Of a stretch of 64,000 bases of DNA, positions 11,518 through 24,700 are shown piece by piece; the stretch's first letter is position 1; the number at the start of each line of letters is the position of its first letter. This stretch comes from Trogon surrucura. Taxonomy: Eukaryota; Chordata; Aves; Trogoniformes; Trogonidae. A program made the translations under genes and the position numbers. Location: positions 22,342,084-22,406,083 of the forward strand of contig CM036624.1 in assembly GCA_020746105.1 (NCBI GenBank), in the 5' to 3' direction. The notes beneath the pieces are model-generated. The model searched no databases. It was given only the letters and a program-made list of their open reading frames with translations, and had not been told where the DNA came from.

Positions 11518-14507
11518 TCAATCTTCTTAGATGAAGTAATTGTGTGTCTTAGAGAACAGTCCTGGAGAAAATACTTAATTTGACAGGATGTTTTAAGTAT
11601 TTACCCACCACTGCCTATTCTAAAACATTTTAAAATCTGCAGGTGAAAGTTGATGTCTTTTACAGCGTTTAACAAGAAAGTGACAGGGTCACATATATAG
11701 ATCTCTGTGGATGTATGTGTTCCCCAAGCACATCTAAACATGCACGGTTAATTCTGCGCGTCTGCAAAAAATATTTGAGCCATAGGGCCCACACAATGCC
11801 AAACAAACACTTGAGTGCACATAGAAGAGGGCAGACCGAGTCACTCTGGTTCTAATTGAAAGGTTGAGCCCAAGACATAAAATACGGATTATGATCTTGA
11901 CCACCCCAAAAATGCAAATAGTTTTGCCTGTGGGGCTGTATTGGTGAGAGCAGGCAGTTTGCCAAATGCAGACGAAAGTTAGATATTCTCCTAATGCTCA
12001 GGATTTGTTTCAAAACCACCTGACCTCAGTACCATCAAATTAACTCTTTGCATGTTGTGTATCAGCAAGTTGCCCCAAAATTTTCACAGATTGCATCACT
12101 GGCAAGACTTTTACAATACTAAACACATCTGTGTGTGCACCCTTGATGTTCTTGCTTACTTTGGCTGTAAAACCTGCAATCTTTGTCTGTGCAAGGACCA
12201 GGGAAACAAGTACTTGGTTAGTTGAGCCGTGATGATGAGTGCCTTAATTGCACGTACAAATCAGGTACACAGCCAGATGTGTGCGGTGGTTGGGGCTGAG
12301 TTTGTGGATGTTTTTGAGCCCACATCACTATTTAGACTATCCTGAACACATCCTGGCTCAGATGTTGGTTCAGAACTGGTGAAACAAAGGGCTCTGAGCT
12401 ATCCCCTCTTAGCAAGGGCCAGGCCCTGGGTAAAACTGGGATGCATTATCCCAGCTTTGTGATTGCCTCGTCCCAGTGCAGAGTCGCAGGGGGATAGTCT
12501 TAGGATATTAGAGAATCATCAAAGCATTTCTTAGAAGGGCAAAGGAAAGAGCTAATGTTGTCATCTCCTGCTTCAGGACCACCCAGACACTCCACAACAA
12601 ATCATAGGTCTTCAGCTACAGTATCTTGAATTATTGTTCACAGGGATTTTAAAGAATTTAATTTCTTCTCTTTTTTTCCTTTTTTTTTTTCTGTTTTTTA
12701 AAGGATGACATGTAGTTTCCTGATGGACTGGTTTTAATAAGGTCGAAATCTTTGTTGTTGCCAAATCAGAGAGGAATATAACATCTTTAAGTCATTAGAT
12801 GGGAATGGGGTAATTACTCAGAGGGTGTGTTTCAAAGGTTATTGGTTTTTACAATGTTCTGTATTTTTACACCATTCTGTAGTTGTCTGGAAAGGAGCAG
12901 CGGGCCTGATTCTGCTGCTGCCACATATGTGGGTGCAGGATTTGTTTTTGCAGAGTTTTCCTGAAGGACTTCAGGGTGGGAGGTTGAAAAGGGCTATACA
13001 TAGTCTCCTCTGGGGATGGGGGAAAGCTAAACCTGACTGTGTGGTGCAAGAAACTTCCCTACATGCTAGAAGTTCACTTCAGAAAAAGCCACGTGGGCTC
13101 TTCTGGAGATGTTTCTCACCACTCCTTCCCGATCAGCTAGATGCATCCTCATATCGACTTTCCCCTCACTGCATCCACATGCCCAAGGGGCCCTCAGGCT
13201 GCATTGCTGTGGCAGCAAACTCCTCTCCTTCTCTTTCCCCTTTCTTTGATGCAGCAGCCCCCATTGCCCCCCGTCCCTTCCCATCTCATCCCTGGCCCCT
13301 GACTGGGCCCCACAGCAGATGAAAGACTCTACCTTAACAACATGACCTGCCAGTGGCTTTAGGGTGCCCCTGTAGTGCTCAGCCTCGCTGCAGGTCAATG
13401 TCACTTCAGGGCTGAATTTGTCATCGCGAGGTGTTTTGCAGCTGGCCTGGGCAATTGGGACCTGCAAATCACAGTGAGCGCCTGCGAAACGCTTCACGTT
13501 GGGTTAATGCCGGTGGTGTCACACTAACGCTTCAAGGTCTTGACTCGGATCAGAGTCAGGGGAGTATTAAAAGTGATTTAATGAGGTTTAGATGGTTCCT
13601 CAGTGGGTGACACAAGGATAAAAAACAAATCTCCTGGCTTCCAGCCCATGGCCTGTCCAGAGATGGGGCTAAAAATGCCCCAGAGGCATTTGAGCTGCAT
13701 TTCAACATTGAGCCTCCTCCTGTTCATGCCATCATGGCCTCCCTGGAGCCCCTGATCCTAGTGAGCTCCCTTCTTCCTGATGTCAAACCTCAGAGCCAAG
13801 ACCCCAAAAGAGGGTCCCCTGCCATGCCCATTTTTGGGGAGCCACTACAGGACCACAGAGAGGAGCTGCATCCCCATCAGCTGCTGCTTTTTGTGCTGTT
13901 GAATCAGCATTTTCCATTTTCCCCACCCTGTGGCCCCATCCTAGTTTAGGAGCTCATCCTTACTAGTCGAAGCCCTCATTGGGTTGAGAGTTTGGCTGGG
14001 GTTCAGGAGACCTGAATTCCAGGGATAGAAATCTTCAGAAGCAGCTCATTTTGCCTACCTTGGAGACATACCTTTGGGGGAGGGAAGGAATTGTCTTCTG
14101 GAGACATCTTGTTCCCCATGAACTGTAGTGGGAACACAACTGACTAGCTCCAACTACAAGCCTACATCTGACATTACTACAATCAATCCCACCCTTTAAA
14201 TTCTACTAAAGGTCAGGGTATCTGAAGGACTGCCTGTGATTCTCCTTGATGGCAGCTTCTGCAAGCGCTGCTGACAGCTTTGGTCCTGCACATTCAGGTG
14301 GTGAAGGTGCCTCATGCTACTTCCCTTCACCCCCAAAGCATCCCATCCTTGCGTGTCATGTCCTTCTCCCCACCATCATCCCTCGTGTGCTTCAGCACAC
14401 AGTGACACTGTGGCTCAGGCTCCTGGCATTCTTGTTCATGGCTGGCTGTCCATTCAGAGCTAATGCCTGGTGAAACCTGTGCTTCCCTTTCCCTCTTTTC
14501 CATCGAA
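11518..14507. other. Unique non-coding DNA
   Basis: Nothing recognised beyond a T-rich tract at 12665-12700. A 165-codon plus-strand ORF at 12825-13322 overlaps a 143-codon minus-strand ORF. Neither resembles a known protein, and the plus-strand one has low-complexity composition, so I regard both as chance. Confidence 0.6.
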
Positions 14508-15115
14508 GACCAATGGCATCCTGGGATGTATTAGAAGGGGAGTACCAAGTAGGTCGAGAGAGTTCCTCCTGCCCCTCTACTCTGCCCTGGTGAGGCCGCA
14601 TCTGGAATATTGTGTCCAGTTCTGGGCCCCTCAGTTCAAGAAGGACAGGGAACTGCTTGAGAGAGCCCAGCGTAGAGCCACAAAGATGATTAAGGGAGTG
14701 GAACATCTCCCTTATGAGGAAAGGCTGAAGGAGCTGGGGCTCTTTAGCTTGGAGAAGAGAAGGCTGAGGGGTGACCTCATAAATGTTTATAAATATGTCA
14801 AGGGGGAGTGTCAGGAGGACGGAGCCAGGCTCTTTTCAGTGATATTTGATGACAGGACAAGGGGCAATGGGTTCAAGCTGGAACATAGGAGGTTCCACAA
14901 AAATATTAGAAGAAACTTTTTCACTGTGAGGGTGACAGAGCCCTGGCACAGGCTGCCCAGGGAGGTTGTGGAGTCTCCTTCTCTGGAGACATTCAGAACC
15001 CGCCTGGACACGTGCCTGTGTGACCTACTGCAGGTGGTCCTGCTCTGGCAGGGGGGGCTGGACTAGATGATCTTTTGAGGTCCCTTCCAACCCCTAACGT
15101 TCTGTCTTCTGTGAT
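14508..15115 (+). mobile_element. CR1 LINE, 5'-truncated, with the ORF2 C-terminal end
   Basis: This is the 3' end of an avian CR1 non-LTR retrotransposon. The frame running to 15066 encodes the conserved C-terminal region of the CR1 ORF2 protein (endonuclease/reverse transcriptase). Recognisable blocks are [49 protein letters not shown] and [14 protein letters not shown]. The catalytic reverse-transcriptase and endonuclease domains lie upstream in a full element and are missing, which fits the 5' truncation normal for CR1. The stop is followed by the short 3' UTR (GACTAGATGATC, then CCTTCCAACCCC) and a decayed terminal octamer region. The uninterrupted frame suggests a fairly young copy. It cannot move by itself. 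The shared [11 protein letters not shown] block links it to the copy at 43.4-43.8 kb. Confidence 0.95.
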
Positions 15116-17289
15116 ATCCTCTTCTTTCTTCTAGAGATAAGCCATGACAGACACAGTCATAACAAAGAGCAGGGCTGAGGAAATAGACCTTGATCAGTGA
15201 ACATGAACTGCCCTTTGCCTCTGCATCACTCACAGGAGCTCGCTACAAGGAGGGGAGTCGTTCGCTGTCAGTCTCTAGAGGAGCCAGAGCATTGAAATAA
15301 GGCAGAATCCAAACCTGACATTCCTCTCAGGTGGAAAGATGATTCCCATTTGAGTCTCATCAGAAGGAGAGCTCAGATAGGCAACGACAGGTTATTGAAA
15401 TGCTCCCAATGTTGCCTGACCCCCTCGCAGTGGGGAAAACAGGCAAAAATCAGGGTTCCCAATAACCCTGGGGTAAAGGGAAAATAGTAGAGATAAGGCT
15501 TCTCATTGGCTCATTCTATCTTCTCTGTGGGCCACATCCCAATGTGTGATATTGCTTACTCATTCAGACATGCAAAACCACTTTACAACACTACTGCAAA
15601 TAAGAAGTGGCCTCCTCTGGACCAAAACTGGATTCCTTAATCGGATCCAGGTTGAATTACTATTTTCTGTTAATGAACTGAGCCTTGCAAAAGCAGGAGC
15701 CTCTTGGCCTTGATCCCACAAAGGACTTTAGGACATGCTGATTTGTAGGTATGTGAATACTCACTGTGCTGGAAGCACTCATGTGCTTGCCGTGCTTGCT
15801 GCTGCTAGTCTGGGACCAGGAGATTCAGCGTCCTGCAGGATTTATCCCTCGGGCTGCAAGAACAGTGTCCATAATGAAGGCAGTGATGAAGAGTTAGATG
15901 AAGCTTGGGAGGAACAGAGCCTATGCTGATCTAAGGAATCCCTTCGAGACACATCAAATAATTATATGAAAGTTTCACATTCCCTTTAAGAGATTACTCT
16001 TGTGGTTTTCACAGTTAAATCCTTGTAGCTTATTTCTAGTGTGATTTTTTTTTTCCCCTCCATGTACTCTTTTTTTCCTCCTGGTTGAGCATCTATTCTT
16101 TTCCTTTAAATGTGTGATAAGACTTCTTGCCAACTAGCTTGTTTACATGCTACAACGGGTCGGTCCCAGCACTTGAAGCAGATGTGTTTTTCAAATCTCG
16201 ATTAATGAATTTTGGTGACATAAATAGGTCTGGTTAGTTCCAAGAATAATTGTCTTCACTAGCAGAACATTATTTCTGATCACCAGAAAAATAATGTGAT
16301 CAACTCCTTTCACATCTGTTCATTAAATGAAAAGGAAAAAAAAGGGAAGAATTTGTTTGAAAAGAAACAGCAAGCATATGCTTAATATCACTTAAAAAAA
16401 CCCTAGCCATCATAAGGTTAACATCAAATCACAAATGCAAAACAGCCATAATTGTATTTACTTAAAAATTTTCTTTCCGTTTACTAGCTTTTTAGGGTTT
16501 TAGTTGAAACATGCATTTTTTCTGAGTTCAATCTATGCTGGCACATTGTCTTGATAGGCTTCTTTCATCAGATGCTATTGTAAGAAAAGCTGTCTGAGTC
16601 CGCATTTGTTTACATTTATTAAAAATAGTTGTCATGTGTTTATATAGCTTCTTTGATCCAGAAAAATCCCCAAACACATTTAAAGTTATGCTTTAAAGGG
16701 TCAGTTCCTCTGCCCTGAACAGAAACTATGTTGAGATTGAGGCATGGCAACAGATTAAATATGCATAGAAAGATCACCATAATGCAGTCAGTCCTCACGT
16801 CCTCAGAGCGCTGTTAGTTCTCCATGAGCTTTAGAACAGTTACTGGGACCAGAAAAGCAGCTTGGGCTTTGGGAGCAAAAAGTAGGGAGAAGACCGCAGT
16901 CATGGAGATTGCATATTTTTCATGTGTTTTCTTCTGCTTTGCAGATAAAGAGGCAGTGGTACCTACTGCACAAAGAATAGAGCTGGAAGTATCTCAGCTA
17001 GACCCACTGTTCCCAGTTTGGGGCATCTCACTCCAGAAGAGACATGGATCAACTAGGTAGAGCCAGGTTAAAGCAGAAAAAAAGGATGGAGGGAAAGCAC
17101 CGGAGGACTTGCAAGGAAAGATGCAGGGAATTGTTTGTTTAAAAGAGAGAAGACTGAGGTGAAACTTGGTTACATCTTCATAACATGTGAAGGGCTGCTG
17201 AGGAGAGGAAAGGAACAAACCTGTCCCTGGGGACAGGAGAAGCCACAAACTTGTACAGTAGCGAGGGAGATTTGGTGAGACATCAGGCA
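15116..17289. other. Unique non-coding DNA, AT-rich in its second half
   Basis: No gene or repeat recognised. The part from 15960 to 16780 is AT-rich, with TTTAAA/TAATGAAT-type words and few CpGs. It could hide a conserved non-coding element, but nothing in the sequence alone proves it. Confidence 0.6.
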
Positions 17290-17475
17290 ATAATTCTGAA
17301 CATCAGGAACAGTAAAAGGCTGGAAGAGATGTCTGCAGAGACTCTGGAATTACTATCATTTTAAGGATTTTGTATGACTGAATTAGACATAAATGTCAGG
17401 AGGGGTTTAGATCTTGTTCCTGTCTTTGAGACAGATGGGCCAGAAGGTCCCTCCTGGTCCTAACTTCTGTCATTC
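17290..17475 (+). mobile_element. Probable old CR1 3' fragment
   Basis: The end of this stretch (GACAGATGGGCCAGAAGGTC, then TGGTCCTAACTTCTGTCATTC) has the layout of a degraded CR1 3' UTR, in which a GGACTAGATGACC-type block is followed by GGTCCCTTCC and TTCTATGATTC. Many substitutions separate it from the young copies, so it would be an ancient insertion. The left boundary is uncertain. Confidence 0.4.
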
Positions 17476-18823
17476 TGCTGTGGTGTCACATGAGCCCTGC
17501 TTATATAGATAGACAAAGTCAAGCTAAAAATCAGTTTCTTCTGAGCTCCTTGCAAAGTCGTCGCAATTCAAACTGGAACAGAAATTCCCCCCAAAGGCTT
17601 GCATGTGTGTTTGGTTTATTTTTTCAGTTTTAAAATGCTCCCAAATCATCAAGGTGCTTCAGCATGCCCCCAGCACAGAGGATTTGAATCATATAATTGG
17701 ATTCAGTAGGGTCTGTTCACAAAGCCTCCGCCTGAGGCCCCATTTTCAGGGAAAGTTTTACATGTTCTAATGATGGTAAGACAATGCATGACTAATGCAC
17801 TGATTTGAAAAACTACCCCATTATCTGATCAAAAGAACAAGCTCATGAATATGGTACCGCAGGTCATTTGGCTAAAAGATACCTGTGTCTTCCAAATTTT
17901 TAAAACAATTCCATACATAGAAGCAAATAAGAGAGGTATGAACAGTGAAGCCAGTGGTTGCCTGTTCACTGCAGATCATGTGGAATGTTTTATTAAAGAT
18001 ATTTTTATCAGTCACAAAAGATAGAATATCCTGGGCTGGCAAGAGAAGGCGTGATAACAGCTTAGATTATTATCCCTCAGATCTGAGATGCATATTTATT
18101 CTGTGTTCATTCCAGGAATGATCAAAACCTCCGTGAGGACAATAGAAAGTTTCCCATTGAGTTCAGGGGGTTCTACTTCCTTAGGGGAGACCAGAGGATC
18201 AGCGAGATCCTATATCCATGTGCCAGTGTGCTCAAAGGGAGTTGGGAGAAGTCATTTCCTGACACCAGGTCCACCTCTAAGAGTAAGCTGTAATCTAACC
18301 TAGCTGTCTAGGGCTCCCTGTAACTCCTAGGAAGAGAAGGACGCTGACCAAGAGTGAGTATGCCCTGGAGACCTTCAATGGAAGGAGGTGGACCATCTTC
18401 TGAAGAGGTTCCTCTCCCCATTCACTATAGAAACAGCCTAGTTACAAACTTGGGCCAGACACTTTACAAGAAGTTTTGCAGCATTTGGTAAAGGGGACCA
18501 TTCTCATTGAATATCTCTAAACCACCTTGGCAGTCGGCTAGAAGCAGAGTTGGATTTAAGAAAATGTCTTATATGGATAAACTGTGATTGATTTGCTCTT
18601 AGCATGCTTTGTATACACTAGTGGAAGCACACTGTTCTTAAGGATTTCTTTAAAACAAACAACCCCACCTAACAGTATTTATCTTAACAAGGAAGCCTTT
18701 ATAGAAATCTAGTGTCTTGAATACAGAAAATTACCTCGCTAAATGAGAAGAGTGGTCAAAATGTCTCAGGTCTTTTGACAGGAAATCCTGGGATTTTAAG
18801 TAAACTGTAGAGGTTTTTTCCAC
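17476..18823. other. Unique non-coding DNA
   Basis: I see no coding, RNA or repeat signal in this stretch. Confidence 0.6.
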
Positions 18824-18925
18824 AAAAAAAAAAAAAAAAAAAAAAAAAGGAAAAAAAAACCCAAAACCAAAACCACTAAACTGTTTTCAAGAGAGAAAAA
18901 AAAAAATCAACCAAAAAACCCAACA
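18824..18925. repeat. A25 homopolymer and A-rich low-complexity tract
   Basis: A run of 25 A (18824-18848), then a degenerate A-rich stretch with AACC and ACCAAAACC interruptions. I see no processed pseudogene or LINE body upstream that would make this a retrotransposed tail. The length of such runs is often unreliable in assemblies. Confidence 0.9.
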
Positions 18926-21315
18926 AAACGATTCTGACTAGAAAATGGAAACGTGATACAGAAATGCAAAATGTTGATTTAAGGTTGCTCTAGGAATCCC
19001 ACAGATGTAATTGGCTGATGAATGGGCTTGTGAGTCCTTTAGGGGTTCCCTGATGAGCCTGTGTCCCCTGTCAGACGCCTCCCACAATACATCCCTGCAG
19101 TGCAGAAAGATGGTTTGTGCAAGGGATGTTTTCATTTCACTGGAGGATCAAGCCCGTAGTTGTGTCAGGAGCAGGACACACCCAAACGGCAAGTCTGAAT
19201 GGCATTTTGACAATGTATTTTTAAACTCATGTTGAAAACCAGACCCTCTTTGCAGTTTAAAAATTAATTGAGGGCTAAACTGTGCAAAGTGACAAACGGT
19301 GACCAAAAGAGGTGTACAAGCACCTACCCATTCCTATGGGAAAAATGTTATGGGGGGGGGAAAAAAACAAAACTGTGATCCCATGTTGCCAGATCTGTGC
19401 ACCACAGCATCACTCAATGGGATAAATGAGACCTGGATCAGAAGTTGGAGCCTGACTGCATTTCTGTTGAATTACTCAGAGCATGTAGTACCTAGTTTTG
19501 TCAGAAGAATGCTTTAATGATGTTTTGTGTTCACTGTGGGAAGACCATTCATACTGGATGTTGCGTATATTACAGGAGCTTGGCTACACAGTGCCTAATC
19601 TGGTATCATTCTTGCCAGCACTAAATTAACCACTCAAAAAAGATGGACAAATTTGAAACAGCGGCATTAGCTTATCCCAGATCAACTCTTTATATTAAAT
19701 GACTGCAGCGGTTTTGATGCAATGTAGCAGAAGCTCTAAAGCTATGAGTCTTGTATCAGCAGTGTGAGACATAAACCAACCGCTTACCATGGGAATTTAG
19801 ATAAGAGCTTTCTCCAGCAAGGCTTGATTTCAGAATTCTATCTTGTTCCTCTGGAACAAGCACTGCTTCTCACTGTCAAACTTCCTAATACTGGTTAGAT
19901 GGATTATCTGCTCCCATGAAGCAATTCCCATGTCTTTAATTCAAGACTGCCTTTTCTTTTTACTCTAATTTGTTGCACATCAGTTAAGATCACATCTAGT
20001 TACGGAATAGCTATCCCACCCAGAAGATGTGGTGACAGTATAAAGGATGAGGGAAGAAATTAAATGAGTTATCCCAAAAGCCAGGGTGAAACGTGATGTG
20101 CAGTTGTTGTCTATGGAATCTGATGTTCACCTACGTGTGTTTACGATTGCTTTCTCTCATGGACTCTCATCTTCTCACAGTTTTTGATTGACTCAAAACG
20201 TTTGAAGCATCTGAGCTAAAAGCTATCTTGGTATTGTTTAGACAAAAAGTACAAAAGCCTTCAGTACTGATAAATTATATTTCTGTGCATGAATCTGGAG
20301 CAAGGTATTGTTCCTTTTATCTAATATTATGCAAGACACAGCCTTTTTCTTCCATGGTCAGAATCTCAGATACTGTAGCTACATCTTTATAGGGCTGCAT
20401 AGCTTCTTACCCCATAAGGAAATTATTTGACAGTCATTTTCAGTGCCCTCAAATGGAAGATTTAGGAAGTAGCACAGAGAAACTGCAGGTATTAGTGTCA
20501 ACATCTTGTTTTTAGGAGAACATCTCTTTTTTTTTCCTTGCTCTGTAGCATAATGCCTGTGGTTTTAAGTCCAGAATCCACCTTGCCCAGTTTGCTTGCT
20601 CAGTTGTGCTGCTCTGTGACAACTGGTGGATTATGGATTATCCAATAATGGATGCAATGGAAGCATTTTGTGAAATGGAGATAGCAACTTAAAACTTCCA
20701 AATCAATTGTAAGTGGACCTTTTTGACCTGCAGTGTCATGGGAATCATGATGAATTTCAACCTGCAAATTCAAATCAAAGTACTAACTCAAGCTACGATC
20801 AATAAGCAATCACACTGCTATCAATGAAGATCCACAGACAGGAAAACTTCACACTGAGTCTGATTTTGGCATTGTGATTTGATCCAAAATGGCTCAAATC
20901 CAGGAAAAGAAACAAAGCTGCTTGGTCTCCTGTGCTTAAGGTTAGCATTTGTGTTAGAGGATCCTGAGAAACTCCTTGTGGCTTACGAGACAGGGGAAAG
21001 GTGTGTTTTGCGGCCCCCTCCAGTCCATGATGAGATGTGGCTCTGAGACATGACAAATTTTAGACCTTTGGTGGCAGGAGGAATTTAAGAATGATGTAGT
21101 CCTGGCTCAGCACAAAGATACATCTATCATAGTCTCTGATGCTGGCCAATAATGGATGCTAAAAAAAAGTTAGTTCAATAAGTTACATATATCAGGAGTG
21201 ATTCCTCCTTTGCCTATAGTCTGTCAGCAGCCAGAAGCTGAGGGACATCCTGAATCAGCTGTTTCCAGACCATCACACTTCTCAACCCCTGAGGCTCTTC
21301 CCACATGTCTAAAGC
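18926..21315. other. Unique non-coding DNA
   Basis: No gene recognised. A short G-run (G9) followed by A6 occurs near 19352-19366. Otherwise ordinary composition. Confidence 0.6.
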
Positions 21316-21363
21316 GCGCAAAGAATAATAATAACAATGTGCGCAAAGAATAGTAATAATTGT
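21316..21363. repeat. Imperfect tandem duplication, ~25-bp period
   Basis: Two copies of GCGCAAAGAATA followed by an ATAA-rich tail, at 21316 and 21341. The second has one substitution early on and a shorter tail. It lies about 95 bp upstream of the candidate splice acceptor at 21457. Confidence 0.8.
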
Positions 21364-21457
21364 GGCTGTCATTGCTGTTGTTACTACCACGTAGAATGAC
21401 AGCTCACAGAGGAAAGTGTTCTCCTGTCTAATTTCCTTCTCTTTTGTTTTCTTTTAG

Positions 21458-21727
21458 CACCACCACGTTGCCTTCCTATATCAGGATAACCAATGGCTAC
21501 ATCACAGTCAAACCTCCCATTTGGATTTCAAACCGGCTGGATCAGAGACCACGTTCAGATCGCCCGTCCCAGCCTCGGCCCACAAGCTCAGCCTCAGCCA
21601 GCCGTTTATGGCCATCAATAACTTCTCCTCTCTGCGTGGCCATAGCTTCTTTTCTCCTGAATCTACTGCAGCCTTCCTGACCACATTAGTATTACGTGCA
21701 ATCCCTTGGAATAGAGAAGAGAGATAA
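21458..21727 (+). CDS. Candidate protein-coding terminal exon, gene not identified
   Basis: A strong polypyrimidine tract and CTTTTAG acceptor end at 21457. The next bases are GC-richer than either flank and are open in two frames. One frame runs from the acceptor to TAA at 21725-21727 (about 89 codons). The other runs to TGA at 21678-21680 (about 73 codons). Its last 25 or so residues are Ser/Ala-rich followed by a hydrophobic segment (CVAIASFLLNLL) just before the stop, the layout of a GPI-attachment signal. That reading is inference only. A third frame has an ATG in good context at 21492 and 42 codons. I recognise no protein family in any frame. The AT-rich sequence that follows looks like a 3' UTR. 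It could instead be a non-coding RNA exon or a chance acceptor. Upstream exons were not found. Confidence 0.27.
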   Translation, partial: HHHVAFLYQDNQWLHHSQTSHLDFKPAGSETTFRSPVPASAHKLSLSQPFMAINNFSSLRGHSFFSPESTAAFLTTLVLRAIPWNREER

Positions 21728-24700
21728 TTTATGAACGAATTGGAGGTTAAGACAACAACAGTTACAAGCTGGACCTTCTCAGTGACTCAGTAGTGCCTTC
21801 TAGCTGATTTTTGTCTCTTTGCCCAGATACATTTTGAAACTCTAAAGCTTTATTGTAACACTGACTTACATCTTCTTTTTGTAGAAGGATCTTTATTTCC
21901 CATAGTGCTATGGGGTTTTGTAAAATATACATGTTCATATAAAGAAAAAAAAGGAAAAGAAAAAATGTATTTATTCGACTGGTAAACTATTTTTCTTGTT
22001 GTATATGTTAATAACATCCCTATTAATCAGTAGCGATGGTGAAACAGATAAATTAATATTTCTATATTTGTTTTCTAACTGACAACTTTGCAAATGTCTG
22101 AACTGACACCAAATGAATGCTGCCTTTGTTTCTTTAACCATTATTTTTTACAGCAACTGTCCACTGAGTACATTTCTGCTGAACTTCTTTATTTTACTTT
22201 TTTTGTCGCATTTGCATAGCTTACACTGAGTAAAGCAGATCCTGCTCTCTGTGGCCTAGGCCCATTAGAAAAATAGGTGCATTCTTAACTCATTAGGTGC
22301 TACAACCCAAAATACCAGTTATTTTTATATGACTTAGTCATAAGTCAGAATAACCCTCTACGTTCCCCTCTTGTCTTTAACTAAACTATTTAACTTCTTT
22401 TGAAATTACTGATTTCCCTCTTTGCCCTGGGATTAATTCATTAGCTAACGCAAATCAATACACCTTTTCCTTAATAAAAATTCGCTTTTAAAGTCTGGAG
22501 TAATCCCACTGGAATTATTTTCTTCTCTCCCTCATTTTATATAAACACAAGCCTGCAACCTTTCCCAGCATAAATGAGAACAGAACTTGGTCTGTCTATA
22601 GGGTACAAAGGTGTGGTATCCTGTTAATCTGCAGAACTTCTTTGTACCAGTTGTATTAGTGCAGCTGGACAACCTGGAAGGCAAAAAAACATCTACAAAT
22701 TCCTGTTCATCTTGCTACTATAATGCTTAGAGCCGGTATCTCTGTGCTGAATTATAACTTGTCCAAAAACAGTTAAAGGCCACAAGAACCAAACGTGTCA
22801 TGGAGACACACAGAACATTCCTCGTTTTGTAGACTGTGGTACCTCTGTTGACTTAGATGGAAAAGTTACAACACCTTACACTCACTGAAAAATCTGCTCT
22901 CTGTACAAGAAGCTAATTTTCTTTAATGCAATGAATGATACCTATGGGAAAGAAAAATGCATCCAGCCTGAAAAAAAAATAAAATGCAAACTTTTATTTA
23001 CAAAAAAAGCAGTACTTTTTCACCTTGAAGAAAAAAATGTCAGATGATAATGATTATAATAATACTACTGATCAAAGTCTGACTGAAAACAGTCACTTTC
23101 CTACCAACCCTGCAGCCTGTTCTCCAGGCCTGCAGATGATTCCATGCAAACTTTAAGGCTCTGCAGTGAGAGATAGTTTAGGATTCACTGTTTGTCATCA
23201 TACCAGTTAATTCAGGAAAGTAGGTTAGAAGATAATTAGACTAAAAAAAAAGCATATGGTTTTATTTGAAACCATGATGAAATACTGAGCTTTTCCATTG
23301 TGCATCCCAACCCATTGCCTCGCAAAGGCCAGGGAGAATATAGGGAGCTTCTTTTTGACTTAATGCACACCATGACCTCCAGCCTTTGCTCTGTTTTTGA
23401 GAGAAGGTTGTGTAGGTTTGTGGTCAATTTACATGGATACGGCAGACAGTGCTATACACTACTTTTTTTTTAAGCACAGCAGTTCCTAAGGCTGAATAGA
23501 AAACTTTGAGCTTTGCCCCAAATTAGAGCTTCAAGCACGCCCTGTGCATACTTTTATATTGTGTATTTTGGCTAGCAGAAGATTGGAGATGTTAGTTTTG
23601 GACAGAAGCCATTCACCTTGCATGATATTTATTGCGCAGGGCTGGATATTGGAAACATATTTTGAGACCTTTCATTTCAGTTTTATTTGAGCTATTACCC
23701 TAGAAATGCCTTCATTTGAATATAATAGCTTAACAGACCTTCAAATTCAGCCTTAGTGCCTTTAAAAAGATGATTGGTTCTCCGTCTGTATTCAAGGCAG
23801 AGATCAGAACTGAATTGTAGTGATGTATTTAGAAAAGCGGAACTGCAATTGAGGTAGGCAAATCTTAAGGGTGATGATAAGTTACATAGTAAAAGTGAAC
23901 AGACAATGAACCAAAACCCATTGAATTTTATTTGTTGTAATATGATCAAATGCAGAAATGGTTCTGTGGTACCATCCTAGAAATAGTTCCAGGTGTTGGA
24001 AAACTTACAGTATAAATAGACAAGACCACATAAAGATAAGGGAGAGAAGAAAGAGCCGAAAACAGAAACAACTTGTCCAAGACTATAAGGAAAACCACCA
24101 ACAGGACCAAGACTAGAAATTACAATTCTGTAGTTTCTCGATCTGTGCCTTTCTCCATAAGGCTCTGGGTTGTTTTTGGTGTGTTTTTTTTTTTAATATT
24201 AGGAGCATACAGGTATCTCCACACTCACCACTGTCATCATACTGCAGAGAATAGTCACTCCATCACTGTTGAGGTGTTTTCTTGAGTCACTCCTGCACTG
24301 AACAGTAATATTCAATATTCATTAGCTCAGCTATCACAGTATGTTTGGATAGCATTGTATGTAAATAGGGTGGTTTAATGTATTTACATTTCCTGCCATT
24401 TTGTCCGTAATTCTGTGAAATGGATGAATGTTACTGGAACGCACCAAATTTCCCTGCAGTGCAGGTGGCAAAGCAAGATGTCTCCTGGCTTTGGGATCCA
24501 CACACCTGACTTCTGCCACCTAAAAGTATCTAGCTCGCTCGGTCATCTGAGCTTTCTCTGGCTAAGGGAGAAGACACTTACAATAAATATAAGATTAAGT
24601 AGCTTTCTATAGATCCTAGCTCAGGAACCCCATGTAAATGGTTTTGGCAGAGGTCTTTAACCAAACGTGCATTTTATTTTATTGTCTTACCCTGAAGTAT

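Noticed and set aside
12825..13497. 165-codon plus and 143-codon minus ORFs
   Set aside because: They overlap each other and neither resembles a protein; no sign of exon boundaries.
14470..15066. Host gene encoding a reverse-transcriptase-like protein
   Set aside because: It is the C-terminal end of CR1 ORF2 followed directly by the CR1 3' UTR, so it is a truncated transposon.
18824..18925. Poly(A) tail of a processed pseudogene
   Set aside because: No cDNA-like or coding sequence upstream and no target-site duplication found.
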